Below, piece by piece: positions 25,926-33,567 of a stretch of 44,491 bases of DNA (the first letter of the stretch is position 1; each line of letters begins with the position of its first letter). The notes below the pieces were generated by a model. That model saw only the letters and a program-made list of their open reading frames with translations. It searched no databases and was not told the DNA's origin. Source of the stretch: Methyloprofundus sp. (GTDB taxonomy: Bacteria > Pseudomonadota > Gammaproteobacteria > Methylococcales > Methylomonadaceae); NCBI GenBank assembly GCA_028599115.1, contig JAQRMR010000053.1, forward strand, positions 1-44,491, read 5' to 3'. Position numbers and translations under genes: made by a program.

Positions 25926-27841
25926 TGCTGGCTTGCCTCGTTGCGATATTTTGCTAAAGCCCATAGTGGAAAGAACTTATCATAGCCATGATACTTTAGG
26001 TAAAAGACGCGAAGAAAGCCGGGTGCATTATGGTATGCATCCGTCCATAAGCCAGAAGCATCTTGCTGCTCTAGTAAATAACGTACGCCATTTTTGACAG
26101 CTTTAGAATTGACCTCGCCTGCTGCTATTAAGGCTAACAGTGCCCAAGCCGTTTGGCATGCAGTGCTGCTGTGAAATTGACCGCTTAATGATTCATCAAA
26201 ATAACTTTGATTATCCTCACCCCAGCCGCCATCAGCATGCTGGACCTTTTTTAGCCATGTTGTTGCTTTGCTATATAAAGGATCAGATTTAGCAATGCTT
26301 GTTTGTTCTAAGGCCATTAAAACTGACCAAGTACCGTAAATATAATTGCTTCCCCAGCGACCAAACCATGAACCATTCTCTTCTTGTTGCTTGCGTAAGT
26401 AAGTAATACAACGCTCATAAGCAGGTAGGTATTCGCTATGATTTTGCGCTACCTTTGCGATTAGCATCACACAGCGAGCGCTGACATCGGCAGTCGGAGG
26501 ATCGAGCAATGCACCATGATCAGCGAAGGGGATTTCATTAAGATAATAGCAGGTATTATCAACATCAAATGCACCATAGCCGCCATCTTTATCTTGCATA
26601 CCGATAATCCAGCGAGTTGCTTGATGGATTGCTTCATCCATATCTTCTAGCCCTGATGTTGCCATGCCAAAAGCAATCACAGCAGTATCATCTACATCAG
26701 GGTAATGTGGGTTGTTATATTGAAATGCCCAGCCGCCACCTGGTAAATTTGGGCGGTGGATGCGCCAGTCGCCCGCTTCATCGGAAAGTTGCTTATCTTT
26801 AAGCCAGTTGTATGCTTTTTGCCGGCTTTTTGTTGTGTTGGTTAAATCTGCTTCTTGTAGGGCTAATAAGCTTAAACCTGTATCCCAAACTGGGGAAAGG
26901 CAGGGTTGGCAATAAGCTTCGTCAGTCTTAATGACCAGTAAATTGTCAATTGCTTTGCGTGCTGTGACAACATGCGGGTGATCTTTAGCTAAGCCAAGTA
27001 ATAACATGGCCTGATAGACGTTGACCATGGCAGGAAAAATTGCTCCTAAACCATCCTCACCATTTAAGCGCTCAGTAAACCAGTCAGACGCTTTTTCAAC
27101 CGCGCGCTGGTGCATCTTTTTTGTGATTAGGCAGCGTGATTTTCGACCGATGTAATCTAAAAATAAGAAGCTTTTGTTGAGTAAACCGCGCTCAGGAAAG
27201 TAATGCTGCTCTTTATCGGGGTGCGTAATAAATAGCTCAAGTACATCAATTTTTAATGGGTTTTTTGCTTTAGCTTCTAGTGTGCATAAGATAAATAAAG
27301 GAATCATAACGGTACGCGACCAATAGGAAACTTTATCGATATGAAAAGGAAACCATTTAGGTAGTAACATGATTTCGACAGGAATAAAGGGCGCAGCACG
27401 CCAAGGCACTTGCTCAAAAATAGCCAGTGCAATACGGGTAAAAACATTTGCTTTTGCAGCACCACCTTGGTCGAGAATATAACGGCGCAATTTTTTCATG
27501 TGCGCTGCATTAATGTCGTCGCCAGCCATTTTTAAGGCGTAATAAACCTTGACACTACAGCTAATATCACCAACGCCACCATAAAATAGAGGGTAGCTAC
27601 CATCTTCTGATTGACGTGCGCGCAGATAAACAGCAATCTTTTCCTGTAACTCTGCTTCTATATCATCCAAGTAATGCATCATCATGATGTATTCGGCAGG
27701 GATAGTGCAGTCTGCTTCTAATTCAAAAACCCAATAGCCATCTTTGTGCTGTAGCGCAAGAAGCTTTTCTTGTGCGCATGCTATGGCTGATTCTAAAGAA
27801 TGAGTCATAGTAAGTAAGGATGGGTGGTCTTCGGTAAACAT
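25922..27841 (-). CDS. shc: squalene-hopene cyclase
   Basis: Shc cyclises squalene to hopene/hopanol, the core of all hopanoids. The 639-aa length is typical. The proton-donating motif is 'PDVDDTA' (Asp382-Val-Asp-Asp), and several QW repeats are visible, for example 'RARQSEDGSYPLFYGG', 'QEENGSWFGRWGSNYIYG', 'KVQHADGGWGEDNQSYFD' and 'QQDASGLWTDAYHNAPGF'. It is a monotopic inner-membrane protein. Start choice is uncertain: the ATG at 27841 and the in-frame ATG at residue 12 both lack a clear ribosome site. It starts 6 bp after the sqs stop, so it is probably coupled to it. Confidence 0.97.
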   Translation of the reverse strand: MFTEDHPSLLTMTHSLESAIACAQEKLLALQHKDGYWVFELEADCTIPAEYIMMMHYLDDIEAELQEKIAVYLRARQSEDGSYPLFYGGVGDISCSVKVYYALKMAGDDINAAHMKKLRRYILDQGGAAKANVFTRIALAIFEQVPWRAAPFIPVEIMLLPKWFPFHIDKVSYWSRTVMIPLFILCTLEAKAKNPLKIDVLELFITHPDKEQHYFPERGLLNKSFLFLDYIGRKSRCLITKKMHQRAVEKASDWFTERLNGEDGLGAIFPAMVNVYQAMLLLGLAKDHPHVVTARKAIDNLLVIKTDEAYCQPCLSPVWDTGLSLLALQEADLTNTTKSRQKAYNWLKDKQLSDEAGDWRIHRPNLPGGGWAFQYNNPHYPDVDDTAVIAFGMATSGLEDMDEAIHQATRWIIGMQDKDGGYGAFDVDNTCYYLNEIPFADHGALLDPPTADVSARCVMLIAKVAQNHSEYLPAYERCITYLRKQQEENGSWFGRWGSNYIYGTWSVLMALEQTSIAKSDPLYSKATTWLKKVQHADGGWGEDNQSYFDESLSGQFHSSTACQTAWALLALIAAGEVNSKAVKNGVRYLLEQQDASGLWTDAYHNAPGFLRVFYLKYHGYDKFFPLWALAKYRNEASQQ

Positions 27842-27847
27842 TTGGAT

Positions 27848-28927
27848 TTATTGTTTAGCGGTGTACTGCCAGTCTTTGCAGATAAGGTTTTTGCTTTTTG
27901 CATTAAAGACAGCGGAAAGTAAAACATTACTGCGACCAATGATTTTAGTGGTAAGAATAGTCGCTTTTACTTTTTTTCGGGTGATTTTAACTTGGTTGGA
28001 ATCATTAAAATCTAAGTGTTGCTGGATTTCATTTAACGTTAATACCGCCATGCCAATTGCCCATAAACAAAAATTACGCATACCCACTTCGTGGCTAGGA
28101 ATTAAAAGCGTATAGGTCATTGCATCTTTCAAGTGACCTTGTGCGGTACTCAATAAGTGCTCTAAGCCGAGTCTGAATTCAGGTGTGCTTTCTGATGTAT
28201 TCAGGTCTTTTAAATCAAAGCCCACTTCAGTAAAAACATCTTGTGGTAACCAGCACACACCACGTTTTGCATCATCCCAAATATCTTTAAGGATATTGGT
28301 CATTTGTAAGCCTTGACCAAATGATGTGGAAAGGGTGAGAAGTTCATCACGGTGCTGGTTGATTTCAGGAGAGTAGTGACAAAATAATTTTGCTAACATT
28401 TCACCTACGCACCCAGCGACATAATAGCAGTACTCATTCATGTCTTGCATAGTGGCTAAACCGCCACTCAAATCCATGCTTTGATAGCCAGGCATGCCTT
28501 TTGCCATTGCATCGACGCAATATAATAAAGCATCAATTTGTTCAGGAGCAAAGCTGCGTGTGATTTTAATAACGCGTTCTGTTAGCTGTACAAGTACATG
28601 TTCAGCAGGAATGGTTTGTTCCGACAATAGAGGTGATAAGTCAGTTGCAAAACTAGCAGCGCCTTCGCCAGTTTTTACAACTTCAATAAAACGCAGGCAA
28701 AAATGCTCTTTTTGTTCGGCAGATAGAGAAACTTCATCTTCAACAGTATCAACAATTCGGCATAAAAGGTAGGCGTTAGCGACTTCTTTATAGAGTCCAA
28801 GGGGAAGTTGAGGAATGGTTAATGCAAATGTTCGAGAAACACCTTCAAGTAAAACAGCCTGAAATTCATCGTCAGAAGCGGCAAGTAGCGATTCTGGATT
28901 ATCAATAGAAGCTTGGGTATCAGTCAT
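27848..28927 (-). CDS. sqs: squalene synthase (farnesyl-diphosphate farnesyltransferase type)
   Basis: A 359-aa head-to-head prenyl synthase. The first Asp-rich motif is 'CRIVDTVEDE' (Asp60-Glu65) and the second 'NILKDIWDDAKRG' (211-223); 'YCYYVAGCVGEMLAKLF' lies between them. Length and the VDTVEDE / YVAGxVG wording resemble the one-step squalene synthase of eukaryotes and Methylococcus, not the shorter (about 270-300 aa) HpnC and HpnD pair that needs HpnE. No hpnC, hpnD or hpnE is in the window, which supports that. The eukaryotic C-terminal membrane anchor is absent. It is the first gene of the minus-strand hopanoid operon. Confidence 0.88.
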   Translation of the reverse strand: MTDTQASIDNPESLLAASDDEFQAVLLEGVSRTFALTIPQLPLGLYKEVANAYLLCRIVDTVEDEVSLSAEQKEHFCLRFIEVVKTGEGAASFATDLSPLLSEQTIPAEHVLVQLTERVIKITRSFAPEQIDALLYCVDAMAKGMPGYQSMDLSGGLATMQDMNEYCYYVAGCVGEMLAKLFCHYSPEINQHRDELLTLSTSFGQGLQMTNILKDIWDDAKRGVCWLPQDVFTEVGFDLKDLNTSESTPEFRLGLEHLLSTAQGHLKDAMTYTLLIPSHEVGMRNFCLWAIGMAVLTLNEIQQHLDFNDSNQVKITRKKVKATILTTKIIGRSNVLLSAVFNAKSKNLICKDWQYTAKQ

Positions 28928-28993
28928 ATTTATTTATGGGTTAGTCTTTTTGGGAAGAATAAAAGCACGATTTTATAGCTATAATTATACGAA

Positions 28994-29022
28994 ATTATAG
29001 ACTGAATAGGTCGAAAATACAA
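28994..29022 (-). promoter_or_regulatory. candidate sigma70 promoter of the minus-strand hopanoid operon
   Basis: On the minus strand a perfect TATAAT (28999-28994) has TTGTAT 17 bp upstream (29022-29017). A second perfect TATAAT at 28989-28984 overlaps the likely start point. It lies about 60-70 bp before the sqs start. The -35 is weak (three of six). Confidence 0.45.
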
Positions 29023-29158
29023 AGCTTGTTGTTTTATTGCTACAAATATTAATATTTTAGTTAGTCCTTATGTTGTTTGTGATTTTTGTTGTCGTTAGGA
29101 ATAGCAAGATATGAGCGGAGTAGTAGTATTGGAGTGTTAAAAATAGTATGCTAAACAT

Positions 29159-29211
29159 AATAATCATCTAAGATTGACTCAATTAAAGTTCACTTTTAGA
29201 TGATTATTTTT
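29159..29211 (+). terminator. terminator-like hairpin upstream of hpnH (first)
   Basis: AATAATCATCTAA pairs perfectly with TTAGATGATTATT (13 bp) around a 24-nt loop and is followed by TTT. There is no plus-strand gene before it. The loop includes TTGACT, a possible -35 element. It could end a small RNA or be a regulatory stem. Confidence 0.5.
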
Positions 29212-29239
29212 GTAAAATACTGAGGTGGTTTACTATTTT

Positions 29240-29260
29240 GTTGCATTTTTGCAACTTTTT
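29240..29260 (+). terminator. terminator-like hairpin in the hpnH leader (second)
   Basis: GTTGCA, a TTTT loop, TGCAAC and then TTTTT: a compact hairpin plus U tract, 41 bp before the hpnH start codon. In this place it would act as an attenuator for hpnH or as the end of an upstream small transcript. The stem is only 6 bp, so its strength is uncertain. Confidence 0.5.
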
Positions 29261-29301
29261 ACAACTTATTTAAGTTAAGTTTAAATATTGAGGCAGACTA
29301 G

Positions 29302-30351
29302 ATGGGCGTTCCTTTAATTCAGCAATTAGCTGTAGGTTCTTATTTAATAAAACAAAAAATAAAAAGGGTGCAGAAATACCCTTTGGTATTAATGTTAGAG
29401 CCGTTGTTTCGCTGTAATTTAGAATGTGCAGGCTGTGGGAAAATTGCGTACCCAGATGATATTTTAAATAAAAGGCTATCCGTAAAGGAGTGCTTACAAG
29501 CTGTTGATGAATGTGGCGCGCCTATGGTTTCAATTCCTGGGGGAGAGCCGTTAATTCATAAGGAAATGCCGGAAATTGTCGCGGGAATTATTGAGCGTAA
29601 AAAGTTTCTTTATTTGTGTACTAATGCTTTGCTACTCAAGAAAAAAATTGATGACTATACGCCATCACCGTATTTAACTTTTTCTATCCATTTGGATGGA
29701 AATCAGCATAGACATGATTCCTCTGTGTGCCAAGAGGGTGTGTTTGATATTGCGGTGGAAGCAATTAAATTAGCTTTAGATAAGGGCTTTCGAGTCACCA
29801 TTAACTGTACCTTATTTCAAGGAGAGACAGCGCAAGAAGTGGCTGATTTTTTGGATTATGCAACTGAACTCGGTGTGGAGGGAATAACGATTGCGCCTGG
29901 TTTTAGTTATGAAGATGCACCTGATCAAGATTCTTTTATGTCTAGTCGTATGGCAAAGGAATTATTTCGAGGCATATTTTCGCTTGGCAAGCATAAGAAT
30001 TGGAAATTAAATCATTCATCTTTATATTTAGACTATTTAGCGGGCAATCAGGCTTATGAATGTACGCCTTGGGGGAATCCAACACGAAATGTTTTTGGCT
30101 GGCAAAAGCCTTGTTATTTATTGTCGGATGAGGGGTATGTTGATACTTTTCAAGAGTTATTAGAGTCAACGCCGTGGGAAAAGTATGGTGCAGGCAATAA
30201 TCCTAAGTGTGATGGTTGCATGGCACATTGTGGTTATGAAGCGACATCGGTAGAGGATACTTTGCGCCATCCTTTAAAGGCGTTGTTGTCTAGTATTAAC
30301 GGGCCAAGAACGCACGGGGAAATGGCGCCTGATTTGATTTCAAAAGGGTAA
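29302..30351 (+). CDS. hpnH: HpnH, radical SAM adenosylhopane synthase
   Basis: HpnH joins a 5'-deoxyadenosyl group to diploptene, giving adenosylhopane, the first step of side-chain building. The [4Fe-4S] cluster motif is 'CNLECAGC' (Cys38, Cys42, Cys45), followed by 'SIPGGEPLIHKEM' (SAM-binding GGE) and 'FSIHLDGNQHRHD'. A cysteine-containing C-terminal region 'GNNPKCDGCMAHCGYEA' follows. 349 aa is normal. GAGG lies about 10 bases before the ATG. It is divergent from the sqs-shc-hpnG operon, so HpnH and HpnG (the next enzyme) are on opposite strands and may be regulated separately. Confidence 0.96.
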   Translation: MGVPLIQQLAVGSYLIKQKIKRVQKYPLVLMLEPLFRCNLECAGCGKIAYPDDILNKRLSVKECLQAVDECGAPMVSIPGGEPLIHKEMPEIVAGIIERKKFLYLCTNALLLKKKIDDYTPSPYLTFSIHLDGNQHRHDSSVCQEGVFDIAVEAIKLALDKGFRVTINCTLFQGETAQEVADFLDYATELGVEGITIAPGFSYEDAPDQDSFMSSRMAKELFRGIFSLGKHKNWKLNHSSLYLDYLAGNQAYECTPWGNPTRNVFGWQKPCYLLSDEGYVDTFQELLESTPWEKYGAGNNPKCDGCMAHCGYEATSVEDTLRHPLKALLSSINGPRTHGEMAPDLISKG

Positions 30352-30363
30352 GGGGTAATTCAC

Positions 30364-30473
30364 TGCCATTAAGTTAAGGCAAAAATAGTAGGATGTGCTG
30401 AGGCACGAATTTGTATTATTGATGCGCTTCCTGTCGTCAGCACATCCTAGGCAAAATGCTTAACTTAATGGCA
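30364..30473. repeat. nested palindromic element between hpnH and hpnM
   Basis: Outer arms TGCCATTAAGTTAAG (30364-30378) and CTTAACTTAATGGCA (30459-30473) are perfect 15-bp inverted repeats. Inside them, TAGGATGTGCTGA (30389-30401) and TCAGCACATCCTA (30437-30449) are perfect 13-bp inverted repeats, with a 35-nt centre. The inner sequence resembles dispersed palindromic repeats I have seen in gammaproteobacterial genomes. No ORF. It looks like a small non-autonomous repeat (REP or MITE type). Confidence 0.8.
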
Positions 30474-30546
30474 ATGAGGGGATAATTGGAAAAATTCATT
30501 AGGATTAGTTTAGGTTTATTAAGGTATATAAAAATAAGGTTTAAAA

Positions 30547-31152
30547 ATGAGTAAACTAAAAAGTATTGTTGCAGGTTTTATTTTGTTAGTTTTAAGTCAA
30601 AATGTTTTGGCTGATGCTGACTTGGATCAGGCAACTCAGGTGGTGAGTGACTTTCAAGCAGAATTAATTGATCTGATGAAGCAAGGTGAACAATTAAGTT
30701 TTGAGCAAAGATCCGCTCAATTACGGCCTGTATTAATTAAAACACACAATATGGTTCGTATGAGCAGGGCTGTGATGGGGAGAGAGTGGAAAAACTTATC
30801 TCAGGAGCAAAAGAAACAACTAATTACTAGATTAATTGATTTAAGTGTTGCTTCTTATGCGCATCATTTTTCTTCATTTTCAGGGCAGTCGTTTACAGTT
30901 AAGTCCGCTGAAAAAGTGAGATCGCAAATTTATGTAAAAACATTTTTGGTACTACCTGATGACGAGGATGTGAGTATTGATTATTTGCTTAAAAAGAAAG
31001 GTGATAGCTGGCGTATTATCAATATTCTATCGAAGGGTGTTAGCGATATTGCTTTAAAGCGCTCTGAATATGTAGCGATATTAAATAAGTCAGGTTTTGA
31101 TGTTTTGTTGGCTGAAATTGCCGTTAAAATTAAGAATTTTTCTAAAGATTAA
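30547..31152 (+). CDS. hpnM: HpnM, MlaC-like periplasmic hopanoid/lipid carrier
   Basis: A 201-aa secreted protein of the MlaC/Ttg2D family: signal peptide ending NVLA, then alpha-helical 'VVSDFQAELIDLMKQ', the 'MSRAVMGREWKNLSQEQKKQLITRLIDLSVASYAHHF' block typical of this family, and a beta-sheet part 'YVKTFLVLPDDEDVSIDYLLKKKGDSWRIINI'. MlaC proteins shuttle phospholipids between inner and outer membrane; in hopanoid loci this member is named HpnM and thought to carry hopanoids with HpnN. It shares strand and neighbourhood with hpnH, but a nested palindrome lies between them. AAGG precedes the ATG. Confidence 0.9.
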   Translation: MSKLKSIVAGFILLVLSQNVLADADLDQATQVVSDFQAELIDLMKQGEQLSFEQRSAQLRPVLIKTHNMVRMSRAVMGREWKNLSQEQKKQLITRLIDLSVASYAHHFSSFSGQSFTVKSAEKVRSQIYVKTFLVLPDDEDVSIDYLLKKKGDSWRIINILSKGVSDIALKRSEYVAILNKSGFDVLLAEIAVKIKNFSKD

Positions 31153-31168
31153 TTTTAGACTTGGGTGA

Positions 31169-31726
31169 GTGGCAGTGGATTTTGAGCAAGAAGTGATAGA
31201 AAAGACGAAGGCATGGTTGCAGCAGCTTGTGATTGGTTTGAATTTTTGCCCTTTTGCAAAACCTGTTTTTGATGCGGGTAAAATTCATTACCAAGTGAGT
31301 ACCGCAAAAGCTTTAGAGGATTGCCTAAAAGATTTAATTGATGAAGCGGAGCGATTAGATGGCACTGAAAGGATTGAAACGAGTTTATTAATTTTTCCTG
31401 ATGCCTTGAGCGAATTTGATGATTTTTTAGATGCTGTTGAAATCGGTGATGATTTAATGTTAGCGCAGGGCTATGAAGGGGTTTATCAATTGGCCAGCTT
31501 TCATCCTGATTATTGCTTTGCAGATAGCGATGAAGACGATGCTGCAAATTATACTAATCGCTCCCCGTTCCCTATGTTGCATTTAATTAGAGAAAAGAGC
31601 ATGGAAATGGCGTTAGATAAATACCCTAAAGATCCGGACTTAATTCCTGAGGCTAATGTGAAGTTAGCAAGGAAGTTGGGTTTGAAAAAGATGCAATCTT
31701 TGTTGGCGGCGAGTACTAAGCTTTAA
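31169..31726 (+). CDS. DUF1415 family protein
   Basis: A 185-aa cytoplasmic protein with the DUF1415 hallmarks: 'VIGLNFCPFAKPV' near the N-terminus, 'LLIFPDAL-EFDDFLD', 'GVYQLASFHPDYCFA', 'DDAANYTNRSPFPMLHLIREKSME'. The conserved Cys-Pro-Phe, His-Pro and Asn-x-Thr-Asn-Arg segments look like an active site, but the family has no known function. The annotated start is GTG; another GTG two codons later has a better-spaced GGTGA and may be the true start. It follows hpnM by 16 bp and precedes a strong terminator, so it is in the hpnM transcript. Confidence 0.87.
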   Translation: MAVDFEQEVIEKTKAWLQQLVIGLNFCPFAKPVFDAGKIHYQVSTAKALEDCLKDLIDEAERLDGTERIETSLLIFPDALSEFDDFLDAVEIGDDLMLAQGYEGVYQLASFHPDYCFADSDEDDAANYTNRSPFPMLHLIREKSMEMALDKYPKDPDLIPEANVKLARKLGLKKMQSLLAASTKL

Positions 31727-31737
31727 GCCACAAGGAT

Positions 31738-31773
31738 AAAAAAGGGGAGCTTATATTAAGCCCCCCTTTTTTT
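31738..31773 (+). terminator. bidirectional terminator between the DUF1415 gene and fhs
   Basis: An A-run plus GGGGAGCTT pairs with AAGCCCCCC plus a seven-T run, with one mismatch, around ATATT. It lies between convergent genes and serves both. Confidence 0.9.
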
Positions 31774-31785
31774 ATGTGGACTGGT

Positions 31786-33459
31786 TTAGAACAAGCCTGT
31801 AATGACACCTTCATCGGTGATGTCAATGCGCTCTGCAGCCGGCATTTTAGGTAGACCAGGCATGGTCATCATGTTGCCTGCAATAGCGACGATAAAACCA
31901 GCACCATTAGCGAGTCTTACTTCGGTAATTTCAACTGTGTGGCCAGAAGGTGCACCTTTTGCAGTTGGGTTAGTTGAAAATGACATTTGTGTTTTAGCCA
32001 TGCAAATAGGAAATTTTCCGTATTGCTCTTGCAGGGCTTTGATTTCTGCTTTTACTTTAGGGCTAGCGGTAATGTTAGCTGCACCATAAAGCTTAGTAGC
32101 AATCGTTTCCATTTTGTCCCAAAGTGGTAGGTCTTCATCGTAAACATAGCTAAAGCCAGGTTCGCGATTATCAACAATATTTAAGACTTCTGTTGCTAAA
32201 TCTTCAGCGCCTGCGCCACCTTCAGCCCAGTGTTTAGAAACGATGCATTTAGAACCTAGTGCCTCTACTTTTTCTTTGATTAAAGCAATTTCTGCATCTG
32301 TATCGAAAGTGAAGTGGTTAATACAGACGACACAAGGGAGTCCGTAATTTTCTGTGATGTTATGTAAATGACGTTCTAAATTAGAAAAGCCAGCTTCAAT
32401 GGCAGTTAAGCTTTCATTATTTAAATCATCTTTTGCGACACCGCCATGAGACTTAATGGCACGAGCAGTAGCAACTAATACCACAGCAGAAGGTTTCAAA
32501 CCTGCCATACGACATTTAATATCAATAAACTTTTCAGCACCTAAATCGGCACCAAAACCTGCTTCAGTAATGGTGTAATCAGCCAGTTTTAAAGCAGTTT
32601 TAGTGGCAGTCACAGTATTACAGCCATGAGCGATGTTGGCAAAAGGGCCGCCGTGAATAATCGCTAGGTTATTTTCTAGTGTTTGTACTAAATTTGGTTT
32701 AATAGCATCTTTTAACAGTGCTGCCATTGCGCCGTGGGCATTAAGGTCGCTGGCGTAAATAGGTGTTGTGCGATCTGATTTGTAAGCAATAACAATGCGG
32801 CCTAGACGTTCTTTTAAATCGGCACGGCTGGTTGCTAAGCATAAAATAGCCATGACTTCTGATGCGACCACAATATCGTAACCATCTTCACGTAAATAAC
32901 CATTAGCAGGGCCACCTTGACCTACGGTTACTTGGCGTAATGCACGGTCATTCATATCGACAACACGCTTCCATTTGATGCGGCGAGAGTCAATGCCTAG
33001 CGCATTGCCGTGGTTGATGTGATTATCCAGCATGGCTGATAATAAGTTGTGTGCTACACCAATCGCGTGAAAATCTCCGGTGAAATGTAAATTAATATCT
33101 TCCATTGGTACAACTTGTGAGTAACCACCACCAGCAGCGCCACCTTTCATGCCAAAACAAGGGCCTAAAGAAGGCTCGCGCAGACACATGATGGTATTTT
33201 TACCTAGGCGGTTCATTGCATCGCCTAGACCAACAGTCGTCGTTGTCTTTCCTTCACCAGCGGGAGTAGGGCTGATGGCAGTTACTAAAATTAATTTACC
33301 ATCTTTTTGTGCTTTTAAACTGTCGATGTATTCAAGCGAAATTTTAGCTTTATAGTGCCCATAAGGCTCTAGGTGTTCAGCGGGCACGTTTAATTTATCG
33401 GCTGCTAAATTTATGATGGGCTGCATTTTTGCTTGTTGAGCAATTTCAATGTCAGACAT
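31786..33459 (-). CDS. fhs: formate-tetrahydrofolate ligase
   Basis: ATP-dependent ligation of formate to tetrahydrofolate, feeding C1 units into serine and purine synthesis. The P-loop is '[17 protein letters not shown]'; '[17 protein letters not shown]', '[20 protein letters not shown]' and '[13 protein letters not shown]' are family signatures. The ORF-track ATG adds 20 residues; the ATG at 33457-33459 ([12 protein letters not shown]) has GGAG upstream and gives 557 aa, the normal length. It follows glyA on the same strand but a clear terminator lies between them, so it can be expressed apart from the glyA operon. Also named ftfL in methylotrophs. Confidence 0.96.
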   Translation of the reverse strand: MSDIEIAQQAKMQPIINLAADKLNVPAEHLEPYGHYKAKISLEYIDSLKAQKDGKLILVTAISPTPAGEGKTTTTVGLGDAMNRLGKNTIMCLREPSLGPCFGMKGGAAGGGYSQVVPMEDINLHFTGDFHAIGVAHNLLSAMLDNHINHGNALGIDSRRIKWKRVVDMNDRALRQVTVGQGGPANGYLREDGYDIVVASEVMAILCLATSRADLKERLGRIVIAYKSDRTTPIYASDLNAHGAMAALLKDAIKPNLVQTLENNLAIIHGGPFANIAHGCNTVTATKTALKLADYTITEAGFGADLGAEKFIDIKCRMAGLKPSAVVLVATARAIKSHGGVAKDDLNNESLTAIEAGFSNLERHLHNITENYGLPCVVCINHFTFDTDAEIALIKEKVEALGSKCIVSKHWAEGGAGAEDLATEVLNIVDNREPGFSYVYDEDLPLWDKMETIATKLYGAANITASPKVKAEIKALQEQYGKFPICMAKTQMSFSTNPTAKGAPSGHTVEITEVRLANGAGFIVAIAGNMMTMPGLPKMPAAERIDITDEGVITGLF

Positions 33460-33509
33460 GCTGTCATCTCCAGGTTGGTAAATAAATAAGTGAGTATTTT
33501 TTAAATGCA

Positions 33510-33543
33510 AAAAGCCCACCTCATAAATGAGGCAGGCTTTTTT
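33510..33543 (-). terminator. intrinsic terminator after glyA
   Basis: AAAAAGCC-ACCTCAT pairs with ATGAGG-GGCTTTTTT around AA with an internal mismatch. On the minus strand a T run follows. It separates glyA from fhs. Confidence 0.87.
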
Positions 33544-33567
33544 ATAATTTGAGAGTGCGGAAGCTGC

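Larger units (their letters stand above)
28928..29301. other. 374-bp divergent intergenic region between sqs and hpnH
   Basis: It is very AT-rich and contains no ORF I can support. The left third holds the candidate sqs promoter. The right half holds two plus-strand terminator-like hairpins listed separately, both upstream of hpnH. No recognisable riboswitch consensus was seen, though a small RNA ending at 29211 is possible. Confidence 0.6.

Noticed and set aside
28927-29301. A CRISPR-like or tandem-repeat content of the long hopanoid intergenic region
   Set aside because: No direct repeats of useful length were seen; only the two inverted repeats reported.
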